Positions 45,558 through 55,099 of a stretch of DNA of 64,000 nucleotides are shown piece after piece. Source of the stretch: JACVRW01 sp963764665 (GTDB lineage: Bacteria; Actinomycetota; Thermoleophilia; Solirubrobacterales; Thermoleophilaceae); assembly GCA_963764665.1 (NCBI GenBank), contig CAVXTL010000025.1, positions 1 through 64,000 of the forward strand. The letters run 5' to 3'. The position numbers were made by a program, and so were the translations under genes. Position 1 is the first letter of the stretch. Each line of letters opens with the position of its first letter. The notes below the pieces were generated by a model, which made no database searches, was not told the origin of the DNA, and worked only from the letters and a program-made list of their open reading frames with translations.

Positions 45558-46219
45558 CGAGGCTTTGCGTCGGGGGCTCGTAGGTAATGCGGTAGGACGG
45601 CCTCCGGCGCCACCCCGGGCGCGCCGGCCGCCAGCCGGCAGACCTGGAGGGCGCTGACGACGTGAGAGCCCGATTCGGCCGGTGCCACCCGGATCCCGGA
45701 CGTCTCCAGCTCCTCCCTGAATCGTACCGAGCCGTCCCCCACGGCCAGCGGAGCGAGTCGGGCGCCCCGAACCCGCTCGACGAGGGCGGCCGGCGTGGCC
45801 GCAAACGGCTCCCAGAGCTCATCGCCGCTCTCGTACAGCGCCGCGAACACCTCCCCTCGCCTCGCATCGATCAGCGCCAGCACGAGTCCGTCTCCGGCGC
45901 CGGCTGCCAGTGCCGCCAGGGACGACACCGGTCGCAGCTCGATGCCGGCGGCGCCTGCGAGCGCCCGCGCCGTCACGATGCCGATCCGCAGCCCGGTGAA
46001 GCCGCCGGGGCCCACGCCTACGGCGATCGCTCCGAGGTCGCCGAAGCCCACCCCGGCCCCGTCCATCGCCGCCCGGACCGCCGGCATCAGCTCGCGGGCG
46101 TGCGCCGGCGGCTCGAGCAGGCGGCCCGGGGGCGGCCGCAGCTCGAACTCGCGCCCATGGTCCGTGAGCACGGCTGCCGCGGACGCCGCGGTGGAGGTGT
46201 CGAGGCCGAGCAGGGTCAT
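45554..46219 (-). CDS. tsaB: tRNA t6A synthesis protein TsaB
   Basis: 221 residues from ATG 46219. The ASKHA-fold opening LLGLDTSTAASAAAVL and the motif VGVGPGGFTGLRIGIVTARALA are diagnostic. It is the dimerisation partner of TsaD and lacks catalytic metal ligands. Its start overlaps tsaE (ATGA) and its stop overlaps rimI. Confidence 0.95.
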   Translation of the reverse strand: MTLLGLDTSTAASAAAVLTDHGREFELRPPPGRLLEPPAHARELMPAVRAAMDGAGVGFGDLGAIAVGVGPGGFTGLRIGIVTARALAGAAGIELRPVSSLAALAAGAGDGLVLALIDARRGEVFAALYESGDELWEPFAATPAALVERVRGARLAPLAVGDGSVRFREELETSGIRVAPAESGSHVVSALQVCRLAAGAPGVAPEAVLPHYLRAPDAKPR

Positions 46220-46626
46220 TCGACGGTAAGCCGGCGGCGATCGGCGCCCAGGTGCTCGAGGCGCACGCGCGCGGCCACCCGCAGCGCCACGTCCTCGGCC
46301 ACGCCCGGCCATTCGACGAACGCGATCCGGTCCGGGGTGAGGTAGTCGTCGAGCAGCGCCGGATCCTCGTCGGCGAGTGACGACAGCCGGTAGAGGTCGA
46401 GGTGCGCCACCTCGAGATCGCGCCCGCTGAGCACCGTCCCGATGGTGAAGGTGGGGCTCGTGACGGGCCCCGTCACCCCCAGCTCCCGGCATGCCCCGCG
46501 CACGAACGTGGTCTTCCCCGCCCCGAGGTCGCCGCTGACGAGCACGACGTCACCGGGCCTGAGGCGCTGCGCCAGCGCAGCGCCTGCAGCCTCCGTCTCG
46601 CGCGGATCGGCGCTCTCGAGGACCAT
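46216..46626 (-). CDS. tsaE: tRNA t6A synthesis ATPase TsaE
   Basis: 136 residues. Walker A is VSGDLGAGKTTFVRGA near 37, and the switch TSPTFTIGTVL follows. The family's FVEWPGVAEDV segment is near 104. It regenerates the TsaB-TsaD complex through ATP hydrolysis. It lies 6 bp after the uracil-DNA glycosylase gene. Confidence 0.95.
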   Translation of the reverse strand: MVLESADPRETEAAGAALAQRLRPGDVVLVSGDLGAGKTTFVRGACRELGVTGPVTSPTFTIGTVLSGRDLEVAHLDLYRLSSLADEDPALLDDYLTPDRIAFVEWPGVAEDVALRVAARVRLEHLGADRRRLTVE

Positions 46627-46632
46627 CGGGCG

Positions 46633-47304
46633 CTATCCGAACAGGTCCAGCTGCGGCCGCGGCTCGGGCGCGGGCGCGGGAGCCACGGGTCCGACTGCGC
46701 CGAGCGGCACTGGGAGCGGCTCCGCCAGTAGGCCGGGCAGGCCCTCGAAGTCCGCCCTGAGCTCCTCGAGCACCCGCGTGGTGCGCAGCGCGGCCGCGGG
46801 GTGGTAGAGCGGATACACGCGCAGCGTCCTGCCCCCGATCTCGTGGACCTGGGGGCGCCCCCGCACCCCCGTGATGCCGCGGCTCGAGCGGGTCAGCAGC
46901 TTGGTGGCGAAGTTGCCCAGCGTGCAGATCACGCTTGGCTCGATCAGCTCGATCTGGCGGTCGAGGTAGGGCCGGCAGGCCTCGATCTCGTCGGGCTGGG
47001 GGTCGCGGTTCCCCGGCGGGCGCGATTTCAGGACGTTGGTGATGAACACCTCGTCGCGGGACAGCCCGACGCCGGCCAGCAGCTCGTCGAGCAGCTTGCC
47101 GGCCCGGCCCACGAAGGGCAGGCCCTGGAGATCCTCCTGCTGGCCCGGCGCCTCGCCCACGAACATCAGGTCCGCATCGGCGTTGCCTGCGCCGAACACA
47201 ACGCGGGTCCGGGTGGCGGCCAGGGGGCAGCGCTCGCACGCGGCGACCCCCTTGTAGAGAGCCACCAGCTCTTCGCGGCGCTCCGCGGCGGAACGGCTCT
47301 GCAT
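46633..47304 (-). CDS. Family 4 (Fe-S) uracil-DNA glycosylase
   Basis: 223 residues. The cluster cysteines CERC (23/26) and later single cysteines (ACRPY, VICTLG) surround motif A, MFVGEAPGQQEDLQG, and the late HPAAALRTT. This is the 4Fe-4S UDG family that removes uracil from DNA. The C-terminal 35 residues are Pro/Ala-rich and end LDLFG, like a beta-clamp binding peptide. Confidence 0.93.
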   Translation of the reverse strand: MQSRSAAERREELVALYKGVAACERCPLAATRTRVVFGAGNADADLMFVGEAPGQQEDLQGLPFVGRAGKLLDELLAGVGLSRDEVFITNVLKSRPPGNRDPQPDEIEACRPYLDRQIELIEPSVICTLGNFATKLLTRSSRGITGVRGRPQVHEIGGRTLRVYPLYHPAAALRTTRVLEELRADFEGLPGLLAEPLPVPLGAVGPVAPAPAPEPRPQLDLFG

Positions 47305-47394
47305 GCGGGCAAGCCTAGGCGCGACGTACGACGCAGTCGAGGGTATCCTTGGTTAGTCGGCCGCTACCTCCGGAAAGGAGTGGACCGGCAAGCC

Positions 47395-48171
47395 ATGCAA
47401 GCCCGCCTGAACAGACTGACGGACGCCCCTGTGGGCGTCGTGGGTGCCGGCCGCCTCGGAGGCGCCCTGGCAGCCGCGCTGCGCGCCGAGGGCATCCCCG
47501 TGGAGGGCCCCGTGGGCCGTGGCGAGGTGCCCGCCGGGTGCCAGGCCATCCTGCTCTGCGTGCCCGACTCCGAGATCGAGGCGGCGGCACAGACCGTGGC
47601 CGGCGCGGCGCCGTTCGTGGGCCACGTGAGCGGCGCCACCCCGCTCGCGGCCCTGGAGCCGGCCATCCGGCGCGGCGCCGGGGGCTTCGGGCTGCATCCG
47701 CTACAGACCTTCGCCCCCGCCCCCGCTTCGGTCGAGCTCGCCGGTGCCGGGTGCGCGGTGGCCGGCTCCTCGCCCGCCGCCCTCGAGCTCGCCAGGGAAC
47801 TGGCGCTCGTGCTCGGCATGGAGCCCTTCGAGATCGACGACGACGGCCGCGCGGCCTACCACGCCGCCGCGTCGATGGCCTCGAACTTCCTGCTGGCGCT
47901 GGAGGCCGCCGCGGAGCGCGTGGCCGGAGCGGCCGGGCTCGACGACGAGGAGGCGCGTGCCCTGCTCGCCCCGCTCGTGCGCACCACCGTCGAGAACTGG
48001 ATCGCCCTCGGCCCGGAGCGGGCGCTCACCGGGCCGGTGGCCCGCGGCGACGAGCAGACGGTGCGGGCGCAGCGCGCGGCCGTCGAGGCGGCCGCACCCG
48101 ACCTTCTCCCGGTGTTCGACTCGCTCCTGAGCGAGACGCGCTCCCTCGCCGGACGGCGGGTGCCGGCGTGA
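47395..48171 (+). CDS. Rossmann-like DUF2520 protein in the pantothenate operon
   Basis: 258 residues from ATG 47395; a GTG at 47380 nearer the AAGGAG site is also possible. N-terminal Rossmann fold: APVGVVGAGRLGGALAAAL. The helical C-terminal DUF2520 domain begins near 125 and contains AYHAAASMASNFLLALEAA. Structure-based knowledge groups it with ketopantoate-reductase-like dehydrogenases. No panE or ilvC-type gene is present, so it may supply the missing reductase step. It overlaps panC by 4 bp. Confidence 0.85.
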   Translation: MQARLNRLTDAPVGVVGAGRLGGALAAALRAEGIPVEGPVGRGEVPAGCQAILLCVPDSEIEAAAQTVAGAAPFVGHVSGATPLAALEPAIRRGAGGFGLHPLQTFAPAPASVELAGAGCAVAGSSPAALELARELALVLGMEPFEIDDDGRAAYHAAASMASNFLLALEAAAERVAGAAGLDDEEARALLAPLVRTTVENWIALGPERALTGPVARGDEQTVRAQRAAVEAAAPDLLPVFDSLLSETRSLAGRRVPA

Positions 48172-49025
48172 AGCTCCTGCGCAGCGTTCAGGACCTGCGG
48201 GCGGAGCTGCGCCCGCAGCGCCGCGAGGAGCGCAGCATCGGGCTGGTCCCGACCATGGGCTCGCTCCACGAGGGCCACCTCTCGCTCGTGCGCCGCGCCC
48301 GCGAGGAGTGCGACGTGGTGGTGCTCTCGCTCTTCGTGAACCCCGGCCAGTTCGGGCCGGGCGAGGACTTCGGCGCATATCCGCGTGACGAGGGGCGCGA
48401 CGCCGAACTGGCGGCGGCCGAGGGCGTGGACGTGCTCTTTGCCCCTTCGCAGGAGGAGGTTTACCCGGACGGCTTCGCCACCACGGTGTCCGTGGCCGGG
48501 ATCACCGAGGTGCTCGAGGGCGATCCGGCCGGCCGCGGACCCGGCCACTTCTCCGGTGTGGCCACGGTGGTCGCGAAGCTGCTCAACATGGTCCAGCCGG
48601 ACGTGGCCTACTTTGGCCAGAAGGACGCTCAGCAGGCGCTCGTGATCGAGCGACTCGTTCGCGACCTGGACATCCCCGTCCGCGTGGACGTCTGTCCGAC
48701 GGTGCGCGATCACGACGGCCTGGCGCTCAGCTCGCGGAATGCCTATCTCGACCCCGAGCAGCGCGAGCGCGCCGTGGCGCTGTCGCGCGCGCTCCGGGCC
48801 GCCGAGGCGCAGGTGAGCGCCGGCGTGCTCGACGCGGGCCAGGTCCTCGACGCGGCGCGCGCGGTGCTGCGCGAGGCCGGCGTGGAGGCCGAGTACATCG
48901 AGCTTCGGTCCGCGAAGGACCTCTCCCCGGTCGAGCGCGTGAACGGCTCGACACTGCTTGCCGTGGCTGCCCGCGTGGGCCGCGCACGGCTCATCGACAA
49001 CACGATCCTCGGAGGTGCCAAGTGA
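48168..49025 (+). CDS. panC: Pantothenate synthetase
   Basis: 285 residues from GTG 48168, overlapping the DUF2520 stop. It joins pantoate and beta-alanine using ATP. Motifs are GLVPTMGSLHEGHLSLVRRA, NPGQFGPGEDFGAYPRD, YFGQKDAQQALVIERLVRDL and the KMSKS-like LSSRNAYLD. It is coupled to panB downstream. Confidence 0.96.
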   Translation: MKLLRSVQDLRAELRPQRREERSIGLVPTMGSLHEGHLSLVRRAREECDVVVLSLFVNPGQFGPGEDFGAYPRDEGRDAELAAAEGVDVLFAPSQEEVYPDGFATTVSVAGITEVLEGDPAGRGPGHFSGVATVVAKLLNMVQPDVAYFGQKDAQQALVIERLVRDLDIPVRVDVCPTVRDHDGLALSSRNAYLDPEQRERAVALSRALRAAEAQVSAGVLDAGQVLDAARAVLREAGVEAEYIELRSAKDLSPVERVNGSTLLAVAARVGRARLIDNTILGGAK

Positions 49026-49942
49026 GCTCACGTCCACGCGCCAGCGCCCCCCCGGCCAAGGGCAAGCCGGTCACGCTCTCCACCCTCGCCGGCAAGAAGG
49101 CGCTCGGGGAGCCGATCGCCATGGTCACCGCGTACGACTACCCCAGCGCCCAGGTGGCCGAGGAAGCCGGCGTGGACGTGGTGCTGGTGGGCGACTCCGG
49201 CGCCATGACCGTGCTCGGCTACCCCTCCACCGTTCCCGTGACGCTGGACGAGCTTCTGATGCTCGCCGCGGCGGTGCGGCGAGGGCTATCCACTCCGCTG
49301 CTCGTGGGCGACCTGCCGTTCGGTTCCTACGAGGTGTCGAACGAGGACGCCATCCGCACGGCCCAGCGGTTCATCAAGGAGGTCGGCTGCGATGCGGTGA
49401 AGGTCGAGCGCGGCGGCAGCACGGTGGACCGCGTGCGCGCCATAGTGGGCGCGGGCATCCCCGTGATGGGCCATGTGGGGCTCACGCCCCAGACCGCCAC
49501 AGCGCTGGGCGGCTACCGCTCGCAGGGCCGTACCGCAGAGCGCGGCCTCGAGGTGATGCACGACGCGATCGCGCTCCAGGAGGCCGGCTGCTTCGCCGTC
49601 GTGTTCGAGGCCATCCCCAGCGACCTGACCGAGCTGATCATGCCGCGGATGCAGATCCCCGTGATCGGGATCGGCGCCGGGCCGGCCGCCGACGGCCAGG
49701 TGCTGGTGTTCCACGACCTGCTCGGTATCTACGACGGCCATGCCGCCCGATTCGTCAAGCGCTACGCCGACGTGCGCGAGCAGATGGTGAAGGGCGTGGC
49801 TGCGTTCGCCGCCGACGTGCGCGAGCGCCGGTACCCGGAGCCGGACCACGGCTACACGATGGCGCCTGACGAGGTCGACCGGTTGAGGGATCTGCTCGCC
49901 GAGCAGACGGGTGAGCCGTTTACGGGCGGCTTCAGCCTGTAG
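49022..49942 (+). CDS. panB: Ketopantoate hydroxymethyltransferase
   Basis: 306 residues. It adds the one-carbon unit to alpha-ketoisovalerate. Motifs are MVTAYDYPSAQVAEEAGVDV, VGDSGAMTVLGYPSTVPV (metal site) and VMGHVGLTPQTATALGGY, then VIGIGAGPAADGQVLVFHD. It starts at GTG 49022 overlapping panC. No terminator hairpin follows; RNA element copy B lies 12 bp downstream on the opposite strand. Confidence 0.96.
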   Translation: MSSRPRASAPPAKGKPVTLSTLAGKKALGEPIAMVTAYDYPSAQVAEEAGVDVVLVGDSGAMTVLGYPSTVPVTLDELLMLAAAVRRGLSTPLLVGDLPFGSYEVSNEDAIRTAQRFIKEVGCDAVKVERGGSTVDRVRAIVGAGIPVMGHVGLTPQTATALGGYRSQGRTAERGLEVMHDAIALQEAGCFAVVFEAIPSDLTELIMPRMQIPVIGIGAGPAADGQVLVFHDLLGIYDGHAARFVKRYADVREQMVKGVAAFAADVRERRYPEPDHGYTMAPDEVDRLRDLLAEQTGEPFTGGFSL

Positions 49943-49953
49943 CGCTTGTGCTC

Positions 49954-50032
49954 GCGGGTCCTGTCTCCGGCAGCGATCACCGTTCCAGCTCGCAAGCTCG
50001 CTGATCCGGTAATCGCCGCCGTCGCCACCCGC
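49954..50032 (-). ncRNA. Structured RNA element, copy B
   Basis: 79 nt, same layout as copy A. P1 is GCGGGT/ACCCGC (6 bp). The loop has GGCGAC on one side and GGAGACAGG on the other. P2 is 14 bp. P3 is CAGC/GCTG with tandem G-A pairs and a CTTG tetraloop. Of eight differences from copy A, four form two compensatory pairs (one in P2, one in P3) and two exchange G-U for a standard pair. One lies in an internal loop and one at the P1 end. It would be transcribed toward the end of panB, antisense to it. No host gene follows on its strand. Confidence 0.65.
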
Positions 50033-50155
50033 TCGACGTAGCGAACCGCCCCCCCTTTTTGTAAGAGCGATGAGGGACGGACGGCCCTGCGCTCCGTTTG
50101 TCGTCGCTTAGCGCTCCTCTTGAGGGCAGTCCTGGTCAGCCGGCGGTCCAGTCGA
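50033..50155. other. Spacer between head-to-head RNA elements B and C
   Basis: The 5' ends of copy B (minus) and copy C (plus) face each other across this 123 bp, so divergent promoters are expected here. It contains a C7T5 homopolymer run near 50049-50060, and TTGAGG near 50110 as a weak -35 candidate. No coding potential is convincing. Confidence 0.35.
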
Positions 50156-50237
50156 GCGGGTGGCAACGTTGCGCATTCTCGGACGAGGACCGTCGTTTGG
50201 TCCTCGAACGAGAAGGCGCGACGGAGACAGGACCCGC
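50156..50237 (+). ncRNA. Structured RNA element, copy C (diverged hairpin)
   Basis: 82 nt on the plus strand. It has the same ends as A and B: GCGGGT GGCAAC at the 5' end and GGAGACAGG ACCCGC at the 3' end. The enclosed hairpin has unrelated sequence: GTTGCGC/GCGCGAC, an A-G mismatch, TTCTCG/CGAGAA, a GA/AA internal loop, CGAGGACC/GGTCCTCG, and a 7-nt loop. Keeping the flanks while replacing the hairpin indicates selection on the P1/internal-loop core. It lies 101 nt upstream of the secreted-protein gene on the same strand. Confidence 0.65.
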
Positions 50238-50285
50238 GAGCACAACCGCTCGCAACGCGTCCTGCTGGGCTAAATCGCCCAGTTT
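50236..50285 (+). promoter_or_regulatory. Possible expression platform after RNA element C
   Basis: GCGAGC/GCTCGC (50236-50241 with 50248-50253) shares its first two bases with the 3' strand of P1 in element C, so the two structures compete. A second hairpin, CTGGGC/GCCCAG at 50265-50282, follows with TTT, a weak terminator-like form. Together they resemble a switch ahead of the gene at 50339. Confidence 0.4.
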
Positions 50286-50338
50286 CCAGGGCTGTTTAGG
50301 GCTAGCGTGCCTCGCTCAGCTCAGCTATGGAGGTCCCA

Positions 50339-50884
50339 ATGACGCGAAAGCTTCGGCGGCTCGTGCCGTCCCCGGCGATGGTTGTGGCGCTCACGGCGCT
50401 GTTCCTCGCCCTCGGCGGCTCCGCCTACGCCCTGGTGGTCACGGGCAAGACGATCCGCAACAACACGGTGACCGGCAAGGACATCCGCAACGGCACGCTC
50501 AAGGCCAAGGACATCGGGAAGGACTCCCTGGGCGGCGGTGCGATCAAGGAGAGCAGCCTTGCCCCGGTTCCCGCAGCCGGCATCGCCTACGGCGGCGCCC
50601 GCTTCGCGGTGGTGGCCCCGAACGGCACGCTCGCTCGTGGACGCAGTGTGAGCTCGGTGGCTCGCACCGCCGCGGGTCGCTACCAGGTGATCTTCACGGC
50701 GGACGTGCGCAACTGCGCGTACTTCGCCACGATCGGGGACACCAGCGCCGCGCCGCTCGGAGCAGGCTCCCAGATCACCACGGCCTCGCTGAGCACGAGC
50801 GCGAACGGCGTCTCGGTACGCACCTGGGGCCCGAACGGCCAGGCCACCGGCGACCGGCCGTTCCACCTGATCGTCAACTGCTGA
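50339..50884 (+). CDS. Secreted protein with KDI/NGT-type repeats
   Basis: 181 residues from ATG 50339, with GGAGG 7 nt upstream; the ATG at 50327 overlaps that ribosome site and is rejected. A signal peptide (LVPSPAMVVALTALFLALGG SAYA) is followed by repeats of about 8-10 residues, TIRNNTVTGKDI, RNGTLKAKDI and GKDSL, resembling short beta-helix or coiled repeats of phage-fibre-like proteins. The C-terminal 110 residues form a beta-rich domain ending VNC. Function unknown. Such proteins recur in this bacterial group. It may be controlled by RNA element C. Confidence 0.75.
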   Translation: MTRKLRRLVPSPAMVVALTALFLALGGSAYALVVTGKTIRNNTVTGKDIRNGTLKAKDIGKDSLGGGAIKESSLAPVPAAGIAYGGARFAVVAPNGTLARGRSVSSVARTAAGRYQVIFTADVRNCAYFATIGDTSAAPLGAGSQITTASLSTSANGVSVRTWGPNGQATGDRPFHLIVNC

Positions 50885-51500
50885 GCTCGGGGCCCGGGGG
50901 GCCGTCCGCCGACGGTCCCCCGGCCGCCTCGTACTCGACCTTCCGCAGCACCCTGGCGGGGGCGCCCGCCGCCACCGAGTAGGCCGGCACGTCCTCGGTC
51001 ACGACGCTGTTGGCGCCGATCACGCAGCGCTCGCCGATCGTCACCCCGCTGGCCACGACCACGTTGGCGCCGCACCACACGTTGTCGCCGACGCGCGTGG
51101 GCCCCTTCGAGCTGAAGCCCTGCCAGGGCACGGGCTTGTCGGGATCGTCGAAGCGGTGGTTGCCGTCGGTGACGAAGCAGCCATTGGCGAACATGCAGTG
51201 CTCGCCGATCTCCACGAGCTCGACGGCGGCCACCATCACGGCGATGTTCAGAAAGCTTCCCCCGCCGATGCGGATGCGGGCCTCCCCGGGTGCCGTGAGC
51301 CACACGTTCGGCTCCAGCAGCACCCCCTCGCCCACCTCGAGCCTGCCCTCGCGGAACGCCTCGAGCACGTTGCCGTGTAGCGGCCAGCGGGCGAATGCCT
51401 GGCGGCGCATGAACTCACGATGGATCCGCGCGCGATTCCACGGCAGCGAGTTGCGCTCGTACCAGCGCCACTTCTGCCACCAGAGGCGTGTAGCGCCCAC
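50874..51500 (-). CDS. Left-handed beta-helix acyltransferase (acetyltransferase-like)
   Basis: 208 residues. The hexapeptide repeats (VGEGVLLEPNVWLTAPGEARIRIG, VGDNVWCGANVVVASGVTIG, ERCVIGANSVVTEDVPAYSVAAG) mark a LbH transferase of the maltose/galactoside O-acetyltransferase type. DGNHRFDDPDKPVPWQ contains the usual catalytic histidine region. The likely acceptor is a sugar. It overlaps the end of the convergent secreted-protein gene by 11 bp. Confidence 0.87.
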   Translation of the reverse strand: MGATRLWWQKWRWYERNSLPWNRARIHREFMRRQAFARWPLHGNVLEAFREGRLEVGEGVLLEPNVWLTAPGEARIRIGGGSFLNIAVMVAAVELVEIGEHCMFANGCFVTDGNHRFDDPDKPVPWQGFSSKGPTRVGDNVWCGANVVVASGVTIGERCVIGANSVVTEDVPAYSVAAGAPARVLRKVEYEAAGGPSADGPPGPELSS

Positions 51501-51509
51501 CCGCGGAGC

Positions 51510-54377
<2,868 letters not shown>

Positions 54378-54416
54378 GATCGTCGAGTCTAGAGCGGCGC
54401 TCGGCCGCCTTTATGG

Positions 54417-54428
54417 GAACAGGCGTTC
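54417..54428. promoter_or_regulatory. SOS box 1 upstream of uvrA
   Basis: GAACAGGCGTTC matches the GAAC-N4-GTTC core of Gram-positive/actinobacterial LexA sites. It lies 40 bp upstream of the uvrA start on the minus strand. Confidence 0.7.
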
Positions 54429-54438
54429 GTATGCGCCA

Positions 54439-54450
54439 GAACGGGCGTTC
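54439..54450. promoter_or_regulatory. SOS box 2 upstream of uvrA
   Basis: GAACGGGCGTTC, the same core, lies 22 bp from box 1, two helical turns away. Tandem sites suggest tight LexA repression of uvrA. Confidence 0.68.
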
Positions 54451-54486
54451 GCCCCGCAAAGTGCGGCGTTTTTCGCGGTCTCGCGC

Positions 54487-55047
54487 TCAGTCGGCCTGGG
54501 CCCAGACCTCGTCGAGCAGCTCGCCGGGGTCCTCCAGGTCGAAGTTCTCGTCGAGGTAGCGCCCCACCTCTTCGCGTGACGAGCCGTCAAGCATCATGTT
54601 CAGGGCGATCAGGCGCGGCGCCTCGCCGCCCTTCCGCGGGCGCGGCGGCTCCTCGACCGGGCTGTCCTCCACCGGGGCGGGCTCCTCGGGGGGCGGCGCC
54701 GGCGTATCGACCGGGGGGGCGGTTTCCAGCTCGCGCCCTGTCTCGGCCGCGCGCTCTCCCACCTCGACCGCCAGCAACCGCAGGCGCTCGACGTCCGCCC
54801 GCGCCTGCGCCCGGATGCGCTCCGCGTCGGCCCGGGCCGCTGCCTCCAGCTCGGCGGCGCTGCGCTCGGCGGCGTCCACGATCGCGCGGACGCGCTCGCC
54901 GCTCGAGGGCGCGCCGGTGCCCGCCTTGCGGAGCTCCTCCACGGCGTCCGCCACGGAGCGCAGGTGATCGGCCACGGCCTCGGGGTCGAGGCCGTCCCCG
55001 GAACGCGGGAAGTCCTCGCGCTCGATCGACTTTCTGCTCAGGTCCAC
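54487..55047 (-). CDS. DivIVA-domain coiled-coil protein
   Basis: 186 residues from GTG 55047. The N-terminal IEREDFPRSGDGLDPEAVADHL is a DivIVA-like membrane-binding motif. A charged coiled coil (about 55-105, ERSAAELEAAARADAERIRA) and a Pro/Glu-rich linker follow. The C-terminal helical segment (LIALNMMLDGSSREEVGRYL) is conserved in actinobacterial homologues. It probably has a polar or septal scaffold role. Confidence 0.8.
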   Translation of the reverse strand: MDLSRKSIEREDFPRSGDGLDPEAVADHLRSVADAVEELRKAGTGAPSSGERVRAIVDAAERSAAELEAAARADAERIRAQARADVERLRLLAVEVGERAAETGRELETAPPVDTPAPPPEEPAPVEDSPVEEPPRPRKGGEAPRLIALNMMLDGSSREEVGRYLDENFDLEDPGELLDEVWAQAD

Positions 55048-55099
55048 TCGCGCCTCAGCGTAGCCGTCAGCCGTTCCCGCCGGCGATGGGCGGCGAGCG

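Noticed and set aside
49852..50166. Minus-strand 104-codon reading frame at the panB end
   Set aside because: It is antisense to panB, runs through RNA elements B and the spacer, and has low-complexity composition without homology.
54454..54475. Plus-strand terminator-like hairpin CCGCA/TGCGG with CGTTTTT
   Set aside because: No plus-strand gene ends here. It overlaps the uvrA promoter region, and the stem is only 5 bp.
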